From: Chaetoceros tenuissimus
Lineage: Eukaryota; Bacillariophyta; Thalassiosirophyceae; Chaetocerotales; Chaetocerotaceae
Assembly: GCA_021927905.1 (NCBI GenBank)
Contig: BLLK01000052.1
Location: 126,501-190,500 of the forward strand
Direction: 5' to 3'
Length of the DNA stretch: 64,000 nucleotides
The notes beneath the pieces were generated by a model, which saw only the letters and a list, made by a program, of their open reading frames with translations, ran no database searches and was not told where the DNA came from. This document shows positions 50,374 to 60,880 of this stretch, piece by piece. The position numbers were made by a program, and so were the translations under genes. The stretch's first letter is position 1; the number at the start of each line of letters is the position of its first letter.

Positions 50374-51250
50374 CTAAAAAAAAACCTGTAGGTTAATATT
50401 TGGTTCAGCATAGAAAAAGCCTCCTCCCAGAGACTTCTTCGACTCCTTCGATGCCCTCGATAACACAGCTGGCGTTTTCATTGATGAAAGATCGTAGCTG
50501 ATAACTTCACTGTTGTCATTCTTGACAGAAGAAGAAGCATCATTACTTGATTGTTCTCCTCCTCTTTGGATGCTCTTTGAAGTAGCAGCGACATTTGGTA
50601 ATTCTAAAACTTCTTCTTTCAGCATGTTTTCATAATCATCGACGTCAATCTCTTCCTCGCTTTGATCATTGTTATCTATCATTTCAAGATTGGAAAAGAA
50701 TAACGACTCATCACTAAGTGCTTGCTTTCCAAACATATTTTTAAAAGCGTCTCTTCTAGAAATGTAAGGATGCAAAAGTCTATATCCATATACTTTACCC
50801 CATACAAATGAGAAAGTTTAGTACCCCACCCAACAGTGTAATCATTGAAACCAATGACCGCTTCGTCTGGGCAGAAAAGTAGGCATCGAATAACATATGA
50901 TTCAAAACCAATGGAAATGACGTAACGATGTAGGAAAAAATGTAGAGAAAGGAGTGGACGACTACAACTTTACTGATCTTCTTGTTGTGTTCATACGTTG
51001 ATTGATGTTCATTCGATTCCGTACAAGCTTTTCTTCTTTTTCATGTATGTATCACAAGAGTCATTGAAATCAGTAAAAGAGACACAATAACAATGGACAC
51101 TGCAATAATGAGAAACATCAAGCTGACATCGGATGAACGTTTTGCTTGTACATAGATCCCTCTCGTGCCTCTAATTTCGTGATCTTTTCTCGATATTCTT
51201 CATTATGCCGTTCTTGCTGAGCGAGCGAATTTCTCCTTTATTTTCTTATT
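50374..51250 (-). pseudogene. GPCR-like C-terminal region (TM5-TM7 and tail), interrupted
   Basis: Minus-strand order: a coiled charged segment (NEEYREKITKLEAREG), a helix SLMFLIIAVSIVIVSLLLIS, a basic loop after an in-frame TGA, a helix VVVVHSFLYIFSYIVTSFPL, and a helix SLVSMITLLGGVLNFLICMG. After a 1-nt shift follow KVYGYRLLHPYISRRDAFKN and an acidic/Ser tail to TGA-type end at 50374. The last two helices and the RRDAFKN start of the tail resemble TM6-TM7 and the tail of diatom GPCRs such as the gene at 58871. The upstream part is cut by the MITE at 51251. I cannot exclude another membrane protein family. Confidence 0.45.
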
Positions 51251-52490
51251 ATTACCGTTTTATTTTTTAACCGAAGCCACCCCCACAGGTTTTAGCCGAC
51301 CCCTCTCACAGCTCGCACAAAAAATTTTGAAAAAACTTTTTTTTTCACATCAAAACACATCCCTTCTTTTCACTTAAACTGGCCCATTGAATGAACATGA
51401 CCCTTCAGAGCCATGCAAAATGCTGATGCAACATCTACTTAGTGAATGTGTTGTAGGGAAAGGCAATGGTGCTTAAAGAAAGCTTGTCATGTTGGTACTA
51501 CGATAGTCACCACAGTTGCTTTTATCCTTGTTGACTTCTCATGCTATTCCCGAAGAGGCAAGCTACTGTAGAACCTACTTTTCAATCCTTTTTAGTGGAT
51601 TGGAGTTCGGAAATGATTTCAGGATTACGGTAGAGCTATCTATTCTCAAGTATCTTGAGAGGATAAGAATAGACCACTTGAATCGAATCATTCGTGTCGA
51701 GTTGCACCTTACATTCAGTTGTCATTTGAAGAAGATTGAAGAAACATCCTCATCATTAAAAGTTCATTTGAATAGAGATAAATTAAAAATGAATTGAAAG
51801 ATATACTTGGCTTTAATTTATAATGTTGCAAGCGACATGGCAAGTCGGAACGTCGGAACCTCAAGAGCTACTTTTCTCTCGTATTCAAAATGTTCTATCC
51901 ATTCATTCGATTCGATCTTATGATAAGTCTAGACTCTAAATTTTTATCTTGGTTAAAGTGGGTGCTGCTTTCCATAAGCTTTCCTGTTCTCGTAAGTAGC
52001 TTCCGGTCAATATTTAGTTCGTAGTACTTGGCTGTGTACTCTCAACTCAGGCCGCTTACTTCGCTCGCTGATGATCAATAATGGTCTTTCAAAGACTTCC
52101 TACAGCCCATCAATGCATGAATAAACAAGCTTTCCTTCTGATAGAGAGCGTAAAGAGGGCTGCACTAAATCAGAGGAACAAGAAGCAGCAAAGCAAAAAG
52201 TCGTTTGTCCTCCTCATGGGCGAATCTATCATGTATCAACAGCAAGACAGCATGTTAGGTTCCTTTCAATTCGAATCAAAGCCAAGATCGTCTTCTAATA
52301 TGCTCTAGTATGAATCTATGGAGTGTTGGTTATGTATTGTTGGTTAGTTACAGCTTGAAGTGGCTTTATTCATTAGTGTTGTTGTTGAAAAAACTAGTTT
52401 TTTTTGTTTTTTTGTTGAGAAATTTTTGGAGCCGCGAGAGGGGTCGGCTAAAACCTGTGGGGGTGGCTTCGGTTAAAATAAAACGGTAAT
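51251..52490. mobile_element. Non-autonomous DNA transposon (MITE) with about 56-bp TIRs
   Basis: A 1240-bp element. The left TIR (51251-51307) starts ATTACCGTTTTATTTT and continues AACCGAAGCCACCCCC to CCCCTCTC. The right TIR (52436-52490) is its reverse complement apart from a 2-nt length difference. No convincing target duplication and no transposase recognised; a 93-codon frame inside (51516-51797) has no recognisable domain. Confidence 0.8.
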
Positions 52491-52757
52491 ATCGTTCAGT
52501 ACTTTCAAAAGTAACGTTTTTATTTCTCCGTCATCTTTATAGTAGTCTGCATATGAATATGGTGTGTAGCTTGCTAGACTATAATCACTTTTTTCTCCTA
52601 AATCATAAACATAGCTTAAATCATCGTCAAAATTCTCCCTTGTATTGATACCTTGCTCATTGTTCTCTAGAACGTCATCCCTTTTGATATCATATCCATT
52701 GACATGTTGTCTGTTGGTTGATTGGTTGTTGCTTGTTCTTCTCATATTTCTTTTCAT
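52491..52757 (-). pseudogene. Acidic N-terminal coding fragment cut by the MITE
   Basis: MKRNMRRTSNNQ followed by an acidic, Asn/Asp/Tyr-rich stretch (YTPYSYADYYKDDGEIKTLL) that stays open exactly up to the right MITE end at 52490. It may be the 5' part of the minus-strand gene whose remains lie at 50374-51250 on the other side of the MITE. Confidence 0.4.
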
Positions 52758-53008
52758 TCAACTCAAGTTATTCCGCCTTTTCTCAAATGATTTCCCTGTT
52801 CAATCACTGCTTCCGCCGTCTAAAAGCAGATAAAGATCGATGCAGTTAGGTGGTCAAAACATACACAACGAGAACGATGCTGTGCTTTCAAGTTGTACAG
52901 TTGAATCATTAAGAGGACGAGAGTTTCATTTTTCCGCGTTTTTGATGACGTATGATAGATGGGACTAAAACGATACAAAGGAAAAAGAAAGAGAAAGAGA
53001 CAGAACCA

Positions 53009-53021
53009 TTTTGGCGCGCCA
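53009..53021. promoter_or_regulatory. E2F-like site
   Basis: TTTTGGCGCGCCA, a symmetric TTGGCGCGCCA core, 134 bp upstream of the plastid protein start. Consensus match only. Confidence 0.35.
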
Positions 53022-53154
53022 TTTTTGGCACAACTTCAAGCCTGCAAAACGTGACGCAAACTCTAGAACAGATGGCGATGTAATTGTTCTTTCGTAGCTT
53101 TCTCATGAATACATGCAATTAGAACAGACTTCGTAGAAATTTTATATAAGCAAG

Positions 53155-53949
53155 ATGTATAAGTACTTCTCTCTTTTATATCTGGCGGCCACAGCTGCAA
53201 AGATTTCAGCCTTTTCCATTCCTAAAAAGCAACACATATCAGTGAGTTCTTCGACTCAAGTGAGAAAGAACACATCTTCATTAAATTTATCACTAGGGAA
53301 GCAAGCACCAGGATCAGAACTATTTCCAAAACAGGGAAGTTCGTATATACCTTCCGGTCTAACAAAAGAACAATGGGAAAAGATACAGCAAAAGGAAAAA
53401 GGTGAACAAATGTCAAAGGACTTTGCAGCATGGGGTCCAAGATTTCAAAAGAGTGATCGGCCGGATGGAGATTGGATGGTGTTGCCTAAATTATGGACTG
53501 GTGGTTATGAAGTTAGTTCCAAGTTTCCAAATAGAGTTTCTACTTTGGACAGTGAAGTCAATAATGATTCTGAGCAAAGTTCGAAGAGTAGAGTTCTACG
53601 AGGTGTATTGTCTCTTGTATATGTTTATACGGTGTTGGAAGTTATCCTTGCATCTGCTGCTTTATTATTCAAAAAGAAAGAATTCTCGTTGATTGTAATG
53701 AATATCATGAAACTGAAGAAAAGTACTGAGGCAGCTGCTTTTTCTGCTACAGCCATGTGGAAATTATTTTCAATGAATTTAGGGTTTTCAATAGCATTGT
53801 GTGCACCTATACAAAATGCGTTAAAGAATATGGTGAACAAAATGCAAGGCTCGACTAGAATAGCAAAGGTCTATTTCTTGCTTGGAAATGTTTCTGTAGC
53901 TGCATTTGCAAGTTTTGCATTGACAATGTTGACAAAGGTTTTTGTATAG
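53155..53949 (+). CDS. Plastid-targeted membrane protein, unknown function
   Basis: 264 residues, single exon. The N-terminus is a signal peptide (MYKYFSLLYLAATAAKISAF) whose end carries the SAF form of the ASAFAP motif, with Phe at the +1 position of the predicted cleavage. A Ser/Lys-rich transit-like stretch (SIPKKQHISVSSSTQVRKN) follows. This bipartite signal directs proteins across the four membranes of diatom plastids. The mature part has a soluble region (GLTKEQWEKIQQKEKGEQMS, PDGDWMVLPKLWTGGYEV) and then about three TM helices (about 150-168, 195-212, 240-260). No family recognised. Confidence 0.75.
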   Translation: MYKYFSLLYLAATAAKISAFSIPKKQHISVSSSTQVRKNTSSLNLSLGKQAPGSELFPKQGSSYIPSGLTKEQWEKIQQKEKGEQMSKDFAAWGPRFQKSDRPDGDWMVLPKLWTGGYEVSSKFPNRVSTLDSEVNNDSEQSSKSRVLRGVLSLVYVYTVLEVILASAALLFKKKEFSLIVMNIMKLKKSTEAAAFSATAMWKLFSMNLGFSIALCAPIQNALKNMVNKMQGSTRIAKVYFLLGNVSVAAFASFALTMLTKVFV

Positions 53950-54511
53950 AATAATAGTTTTTGGAGAGAAAGAGAGGGAAATGGCCTTGAACTGTATATG
54001 TATATGAAATAGATCAAAAACAAATAGAATATATTTTTTTAATAAGTGTGATATAATTGATTTCTAATTCTACTTTTAGCGCTAGTTGCTACTAAAACAA
54101 GACGCAAAGGAGAGGAGGGAAAGTCATTGATTTGAAGTACCTCACTATAAGCTCACGGATTTGATAAGCTCACGGATTGCTCAAATAAAGCTAGCAATTT
54201 TTAAATATCATTTGGAAGAATGTTTCTATGAGGGAAAATACAGTTTGTATTGAGAATTGAAAGCATATTTTTTCGCAAATCCAAACTTGATTGCTTTTTT
54301 AAAAACTATATTAGCCAGTGTCAACATTCAAAACTCCAGTCGTTTCAAAATCAGAAGTCTTTTTATTCTTTTTTTTGTAATCATAGTACGTAGCCTCTTC
54401 ATACTTCGCTCGAGAATAAGTTATGATATATATTCATGCGATCAAATATCCAAGTACAACATCTTTTGTTTCGAATTAATCAGCCATATAATCAGATTTC
54501 TGAGAGGAAAT
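53950..54511. other. Intergenic, no gene seen
   Basis: AT-rich. A direct repeat AAGCTCACGGATT occurs twice at about 54148-54179. The frame of the next gene is open upstream to 54257 but the sequence is low-complexity and unlike coding sequence. Confidence 0.4.
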
Positions 54512-55618
54512 ATGAAGGTAGTACCCACATTTCTCATTTGTGCTCTTTACTTGATTCTTTGTGCTGCTGTCGTGCTCGGCAATATTATTACTACTACTAA
54601 TACTACTACATCGAATCAGAATACTACAGCAGATGGAAAATCAAGTCATAGAAATCTTAAATTGAAACCAGTCAGTATTCCAAATCGTATGCAATGGGAT
54701 TGTAACTTTGCAAACTCCGCCTGTTGTGATGCCTCATGCAATACTGCAATTTGCGACGGATACTGTGGATCTGTAACATTACAAGAAACTCTCCTAACCT
54801 ACGGTGCATATGTGAGTCAAGGTATTATTCGAAGAGTAGTAGCATTCAATGATAAAGATGACGCTCGAGATATACTCATTGATACCCACAGACCAAATTT
54901 TCAACCAGATCTCGCTACAACGGCTCAAATGCTAGGACTGGATACGAAAACATGGTATGCAAAATTTGTCAATAAAAGTGGTCTCAAGAAATTCATTCGT
55001 TGGGCGAAACGGCAGATTAATAGATTTGATGCTCCTGTCGCAATGGGAGTGATTTTTCAAGGTAGTAAAGAAACGACGTATGATCATATTGTTACAGCTA
55101 TGAAATCTTTGAAAAAAAAGGGACTCTATTTCAATGACCATTACAGTTCAGGGAGGAAACTTGCCCTAGTCAGTTCAATGCCATCTTCGGGTTCTGCTTG
55201 CTCATCTTCAGAGTATTGTTTTTCAAGAAACATGTATGGAGTAGCACTTCGAAGGCCAACTACAATAAGCAAAGAATCTTTGGTTCGTTTGCAAATTGTC
55301 AACAGTGATTCATCATCTTTGAATGAGGAACCTAATTGGACTTGTTCTTTAAACAATGCTGTAAAACTTACTATGAATGCTAAACAAGCATACCCGACGA
55401 CTATGGATAATGGCATCAAGAAATATGTGGCAATAATATTCAAGGGAAAATCTTCTCAAGACGTTCGAGATGCGACGGATATTTGGAGTGGTAAACCAAC
55501 TAAATGCTATGAAATGCTTTCTGTGAATGGTGTATATCAAGCAGAGTTTGATGTAATGAGTGATGAAGCAGTTTATTCAAAAGTAGTTGAAGAAGGTTCT
55601 GGTTGTTCGTTGGTTTAA
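54512..55618 (+). CDS. Secreted protein with C39-like (papain-fold) features
   Basis: 368 residues from ATG 54512, chosen because it gives a clean signal peptide (MKVVPTFLICALYLILCAA). Upstream in-frame sequence is low complexity. An Asn/Thr linker with likely N-glycosylation sites is followed by PNRMQWDCNF and DGYCGSVTLQETLLTYGAYV, where the Cys after Tyr sits at the start of a helix as in papain-fold catalytic Cys. Later YDHIVTAMKS supplies a candidate His and YFNDHYSS a candidate Asn/Asp. This Q-C-H-N/D layout resembles peptidase C39-like secreted proteins common in diatoms. Extra Cys residues in the first loop could form disulphides. The catalytic assignment is inference. Confidence 0.65.
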   Translation: MKVVPTFLICALYLILCAAVVLGNIITTTNTTTSNQNTTADGKSSHRNLKLKPVSIPNRMQWDCNFANSACCDASCNTAICDGYCGSVTLQETLLTYGAYVSQGIIRRVVAFNDKDDARDILIDTHRPNFQPDLATTAQMLGLDTKTWYAKFVNKSGLKKFIRWAKRQINRFDAPVAMGVIFQGSKETTYDHIVTAMKSLKKKGLYFNDHYSSGRKLALVSSMPSSGSACSSSEYCFSRNMYGVALRRPTTISKESLVRLQIVNSDSSSLNEEPNWTCSLNNAVKLTMNAKQAYPTTMDNGIKKYVAIIFKGKSSQDVRDATDIWSGKPTKCYEMLSVNGVYQAEFDVMSDEAVYSKVVEEGSGCSLV

Positions 55619-56202
55619 ACTGTAATGATTGCATTTGAGCGAGGCAAAAATAAAAACATCTTGGACTCTTCCATGTTTAAGCATTAGATGATAGGAGAAA
55701 TTTGTATCATAGAACAGGAATTGATAGTGCACTAACCGAAATGAAATGATAATAGTGAGAAACAAGAAACAAATATGAAAAGGTAAAGCTTAGTAAAATT
55801 TTCTATTTTTATCCCGCGAAAGTCAAATTTAGAATTGTGAGCATGTTTACTTTCTAATTCTTTCATTGAATGATATATAATATACCATCTACACTATGCA
55901 AATAGAATAAAGACGTAAAGATAATTTTAATTGAAATTAAAAAGAAACATTCTTCTGAGCATCTCATCGTTCAGTTCATTATCTAGTATAATCCTTGCCC
56001 AAAATCACTAAGTCATTGAATCACTATCGGACAATTTCAATTTTGGGTTCGCATGGCATATGCCTCATGCAAAAAGGCGAAAACAAAACGAAGAAGCTGT
56101 GATGAGAATCACTTGTGTTTTTTCCTCTCAAAAGCTTTTCACTTTATCATTTTTTGAAAGTTGATGTTTTACTCTTGATTCTCCATTGGAAGCTTCCCAT
56201 TC
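55619..56202. other. Intergenic, no gene seen
   Basis: AT-rich spacer. No motif shared with other promoters in the window was noticed. Confidence 0.4.
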
Positions 56203-58374
56203 ATGATGAGGGAAGCTGCAACTGCAAGTGAGAAGCAAAAGAAGGAAGGAATCAGGAGGAACGATGACGATTCCTCTTTGACTCATTCAACAAAAGACTA
56301 TTCTAGGTTGAATAGTGATCAAGCTTTATATCAAAGGAGAAGAAAAAGATCTGTAGAAGAGGATACAATCGATGGAATGCATTTTGTACAATATTCGATA
56401 GGATCTCCAAAGTTGCCAAAAAGGATACGGCTTGCCGTAGACTTGAATAGCGATTATACTCTCATCAATTGTGTCTCAGATGTAAGTAGATGAGTTATCT
56501 TTATCTATCTATAACTATTACAAAGCAAGAAGCTGACAAATTATATATTATAGTCTTCAACTGATCTTGTACCGGCGATTTCATTACCTTCTCAGTCAAA
56601 CACATTTGATCCAATAAATTGTGAGACGTGTTCAACTGGGAAATGTGAAATTTCAGAAAGTGGTGAAGAAAGATGCATTCTTTCTGCTGATAAATGGACT
56701 TCGTACCTGGTAAGTCTTTCCTCAGTATTTGAAGATCATATTTTCTGCGTCTTCATTTGAACGACATGCTCACATTTGATTCAGGCTCGAGATGTGATCC
56801 ATACTTCTCTAGGTAGCTTCAATATGGAATTTGCATGTATGAAAGAATCTATTTGGTTTTCAAGGACTTTGCAACAGTCTGCGAATGGAATCATTGGACT
56901 TTCCACCGCTCAGACATCCTTCATACAACAAATGTATCAAGCAGATATTATTGATGCTCCAATATTTTCCTTATGCTTTGAACAATATCAAGATGAGGAT
57001 CTAAACAATGCTGGAAGTCTATCCATAGGAAGCGCAAGTGCACTCGATAGTCAATACTTTACATCCGCGTTATATTATATGGAGTCATTTAATCTGTGGG
57101 GTAACTATGGTGTCATGATTCGAAATATATATTTACGAAAAGATGGAGGTACTTCGATAGCTGAATTTACATATTTTAGAGATGAGATCGCCGAGAAACT
57201 TGATTTTGAAAAGTTTGGCGCAAGCTTTCCAAGTGGAGCCATTATTGATAATTTACAAACGCAACTTTCTCTCAATGTTGCTATTAACAATTCATTCATT
57301 GAAGTTTGGGAACGGCAAGCAGGTAGATCATTCACTTATGATCTCATGCAACTTACAAAGGATGAGTTCCAACGTCTTCCTACAATATTACTCCAAGTGA
57401 AAGCTTCTGACGTAGCTTCCATCACAAATGGTGAGAATCTTGGTACTGTTGGAATCGTAGGATCAACTCTTGATCCCGATTCACCAAATGATATCGTCAT
57501 TGCTATTCCTTCGAGTTTGTACATGATCGAAGAAACTAGTGGATTCTACCGCATGCAAATAGTTTGGAGTAACCAGGGTTCTATTCTTGGAACAAATATA
57601 TTTCAGAAGAAGCAATTAGTGTTCGACCCAAATTCATATAGAATAGGGATTGCGGGAATCTTACAATGCATGGAAGAGGAGTCGGATGAAACATACTACA
57701 GGACCGATGATCCTAACTATTACCAGGCGCCAAGTCAATCATACTATCGTACAACTCCACCCACTGCTACTTCTCAACAAAAGCAACCCACCGTTTCCCC
57801 TCCTACGAGTGGATTTCAAGAGTTCAGACCTTCCAACTATTACATAGACACTGATGGTAATACCTCTCCTTCGACACCGACATCTCCACCTACTAGAATA
57901 AAAGCTAGAGAGATTGAAGGAAGGAAAGGGAGTAGAGGAGCGACAGCCACGGTTTGGACAATTATTACTTTATTTCTTTTCTTGCTTTTAGTATTTCTTG
58001 GATATAGAGCATTCCTTTGGTTTAAGAATCGTAATGAACGTAACAATAAGCAAGATCAAGACGAGGCAAGTCAGGCTTCTGTGTCTCTCACACATTCTTT
58101 GAGAATGGCAGGCGATACAATGTTGCCTCCAACTCCAGCAAGAAAGGGACCTGGTACCAATAAAAGAATAGAAGAAAATGAAAATGTAAACGATGATACG
58201 AATGATGCTACAGTTACTTCCGATGAGACTATACCAATAAGTAAGGAACGTTATGATAGTGATGATGAAACTGCAGTTGCGGGAAATAGGTCAAAAACGA
58301 GAGAAGAAGAAACGACAACGCCTCTCATTATGGATGCTTACAAAGTTGCTTCCGAGACATCAGTGTTTCAATAA
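56203..58374 (+). CDS. Pepsin-like (A1) membrane protein with degenerate active-site motifs
   Basis: Exons 56203-56481, 56554-56709 and 56785-58374 give 674 residues (introns 72 and 75 nt). The fold follows pepsin: FVQYSIGSP leading to the first catalytic loop, here VDLNSDYTL (D80) instead of DTGS; Cys-rich CETCSTGKCEI; GIIGLSTAQTSF (flap/psi-loop type); FSLCF; and the second loop AIIDNLQTQL (about 297-306) instead of DSGTT. Both Asp residues remain but the T/S-G residues that position them are lost, so activity is doubtful. A Pro/Ser/Thr-rich stalk, a TM helix (about 535-555, TIITLFLFLLLVFLGYRAFL) and an acidic cytosolic tail follow. No signal peptide is visible at the chosen start, and a further 5' exon is possible. 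Confidence 0.75.
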
Positions 58375-58391
58375 TTTACTTGAAATTAAAT

Positions 58392-58712
58392 TTAACTAGG
58401 ATTGATATCTAATGCTTGCCGACCCCCATTATCTCTAATTTCACACAAGGTCTTCCCACCAAAACCTTTCAATAATTCAATCACCTCGTTTTTTCCATCT
58501 TGAAAAGTAGAATAAAGTGCTGTCCATGGTATTCACCACAACTGAATCACGTCAGTAATAACGTATGGGCAATAACATGCATAATGTAAACAAGAATCTT
58601 CATCATCATCGGTGAAAAAGACAATATCCTCGCCTCCAATATCAATCATGCTTTTGATAATATCAAGCGTTGCACCATTGCATGTATTTACCCATCTAGA
58701 ATTGTGATGTGA
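58392..58712 (-). pseudogene. Ankyrin-type repeat fragment
   Basis: Minus-strand frame TCNGATLDIIKSMIDIGGED, then CLHYACYCPY, a stop and shift near 58530, then TALYSTFQDGKNEVIELL, KGFGGKTLCEIRDNGGRQAL and DINPS before TAA at 58392. The pattern (TALH, EVxxLLxxGG, NxGRxALD) is that of ankyrin repeats in diatom proteins. No start region was found, so it is a 3' remnant. Confidence 0.6.
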
Positions 58713-58870
58713 AATGGAACTCTTTTCTGACTCCTGTCAGCGAATAATTGACTCTACGTTTTGTCGCATAAAAAGTGAAACCAATGACAACAATAATTAT
58801 GAGGTCTTTGCGAACAAAGCCTATCTTCAAGAAGATACATCATTTTCTTTCCAACATGATATCGATTATT

Positions 58871-60319
58871 CTAAACTTTCTCCACTTCATCATTATTTTC
58901 TACACGAATAGGAAATGGCTTTGACTCAGTTGTAGGTACCCTCTTCTTTTCAATTCTTTGTCGAGACACAATTTTCCCAGCACCCTTTGGAAGTGGTCCA
59001 CGTGATTGGATTGCACGAATGAATGCTCTACTAAACGTCAACGACTTATCCCGTTGTCTTGCACTTGTAATTCTTGGATAGATGAACACCATGAAATTGA
59101 ATAGACCTTGCAAAGGGTAAAAGATTCTCACAAACAGATTTAAAATGAAATTGTCACCTCTATCGGTAAAGCTGAAGATATTCAAAAGAAAAGGGAAGAA
59201 ATAAGTAGCAAAGAATGCGAGAGAGTATGCCCATGCCTTTTGAATAACTGCCTTGCTCTGCTTGTTCAATTTGTTTGATCTTGACGTAACTGCATTAGTA
59301 TTATCCTCTTTTCTCCAAAAACAGAGAGATGAAACAAATGTTTGAAGACTCTTTTGAATAGAACTTAATCTACTCCTTTCTAACGACGATGATGCACTAC
59401 TTTCTTTTGTTTCTTGTCTCTGATTACCATTGGCAACGGTCGCCTTCAACCGCAAGGTATGAATACCATATCCAGTCATTTTCTTTTCATTTTTCTTTGC
59501 AGTTCTATACATGAGCGCCATTGTAAGAGAAATCACAATTGGAAGCGCAATATAGGGACCAGTTGCAAATATCAAATACAATGTTTTGGCGTCTGTTCCT
59601 CGATTACATTCTACGTTCGGATCATCGAAGCAACCAGGTGGATCACTTCCAATCCAACAAAAACTTGGCCCAATGTTGAACGCCTCCTTGGATGCGATAA
59701 TGATTGCTCCAATGAATGAAATCATGATAGGAATAGCATGGAGAAATGGTTCTACTCTTTTACGAATATATTCATCTTTTTTATTATACGTAATGACGAA
59801 AAGATAATAAAAGCACAGAGAACAATTGTAAAATGGAGCTGCCAATAAGCCTAAAAAGGCAAAGAATCCTTGAGCTGTACATGTCGCGATAATTCCTGAC
59901 GCATTCCATATATCATTACTTGCTTCTGATGGAATAGGCGCTGTGGACAGAGATAATGTAAAGCTTGATATTAAGTCTGCAATACATAGTCCCAAGAGTA
60001 GCCTATGAAAAATAGTTGTAAGTTTTGCATGTGATCTTGCAATCATGGTGATCAAAGTAATGGTTGCAAAGAGTGATATCATGGACGAAGTCATTTGCAT
60101 AGATGCCAGAGTTCTTGTCTGGGTTCTTGAAAAATTTGTTGCTTTGAAAGATTCTTGTGGTGGCGTAATTTCTGCGGTAATATTTGGAAATAGGAATTCT
60201 GGAGTACTATCTGTTACATTTTGTGGTGGTGATATTGAATCAGTTAGGAATTGCTGGGAAGGTTGTGGGGAAGGTTTTTCTGGGGTACTATCTGTTCCAC
60301 CTTGTGGTGGTAATATCAT
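58871..60319 (-). CDS. Seven-TM G-protein-coupled receptor-like protein
   Basis: 482 residues from ATG 60319. The frame stays open about 30 codons upstream (Tyr/Gly-rich, YGYGYYGYEYYYGSG), so an earlier exon may hold the true start. The N-terminus has Pro/Thr repeats (PPQGGTDSTPE) and N-glycosylation sites. TM helices lie at about 77-95, 103-127, 147-180, 192-215, 246-272, 362-385 and 392-415. A Cys at the start of TM3 (CTAQG) and one in the second outer loop (CWIG) can form the conserved GPCR disulphide. TM7 has FYPLQGLFNFMVFIYPR, as in cAMP/secretin-like receptors of protists. The third inner loop is long and Ser-rich, and the tail is basic. Ligand unknown. Confidence 0.85.
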   Translation of the reverse strand: MILPPQGGTDSTPEKPSPQPSQQFLTDSISPPQNVTDSTPEFLFPNITAEITPPQESFKATNFSRTQTRTLASMQMTSSMISLFATITLITMIARSHAKLTTIFHRLLLGLCIADLISSFTLSLSTAPIPSEASNDIWNASGIIATCTAQGFFAFLGLLAAPFYNCSLCFYYLFVITYNKKDEYIRKRVEPFLHAIPIMISFIGAIIIASKEAFNIGPSFCWIGSDPPGCFDDPNVECNRGTDAKTLYLIFATGPYIALPIVISLTMALMYRTAKKNEKKMTGYGIHTLRLKATVANGNQRQETKESSASSSLERSRLSSIQKSLQTFVSSLCFWRKEDNTNAVTSRSNKLNKQSKAVIQKAWAYSLAFFATYFFPFLLNIFSFTDRGDNFILNLFVRIFYPLQGLFNFMVFIYPRITSARQRDKSLTFSRAFIRAIQSRGPLPKGAGKIVSRQRIEKKRVPTTESKPFPIRVENNDEVEKV

Positions 60320-60880
60320 ACCAGAACCATAGTAGTATTCATAACCATAGTATCCATAACCATAGTTTTCAGGTGGAAAGTCCTCATCATGGTCTAAAAC
60401 CCGCCGTGGAAAGACGGAGACGTCTTATTTGCGTTGATTACGGAAAAGTCTTTGATGTCTCAACATAGCTGACGATGCTAATGTACTTATTTCCTAGTTG
60501 ATGTAGAATATGAATCTTTAGTAATGTTATTTTCTTGTTTTATGAAAGTTTGTATGGAAATAAACATTGAGTGGATGTTTGATCGTAAATGAAAATCCAT
60601 CATCTCGATCGCTGAAACGCATAAACTTGTAGTCTCGGCTAATTGACTTCAGTTATGAATTAAACCCGCTCAAAGTAAAGATGACAATGACGATCCGCTT
60701 CAAAACACACAAATGCAAACGACAAACGACAAACGACAAACAGCGAACAAAAAGCAACGAACCAACCAGCTATCTAACCAGGTACTACGTAAACTTTTAC
60801 ATTCACTATTCTACATTCGAATATTCTCCAAGCGTCTCTAGACTTTATAGCAGATACCTTACAAGCACTTTCAACACATT
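60320..60880. other. Intergenic, possible 5' exon of the GPCR gene
   Basis: It holds the open Tyr/Gly-rich extension of the GPCR frame up to about 60405, with CCATAACCATAG repeats on the plus strand, and a TTTTAG acceptor-like site. Near 60709-60745 there are CAAACGA tandem units. No other gene seen. Confidence 0.4.

Noticed and set aside
51516-51797. 93-codon frame inside the 51251 MITE as transposase
   Set aside because: No DDE motif or DNA-binding domain seen, and far too short.
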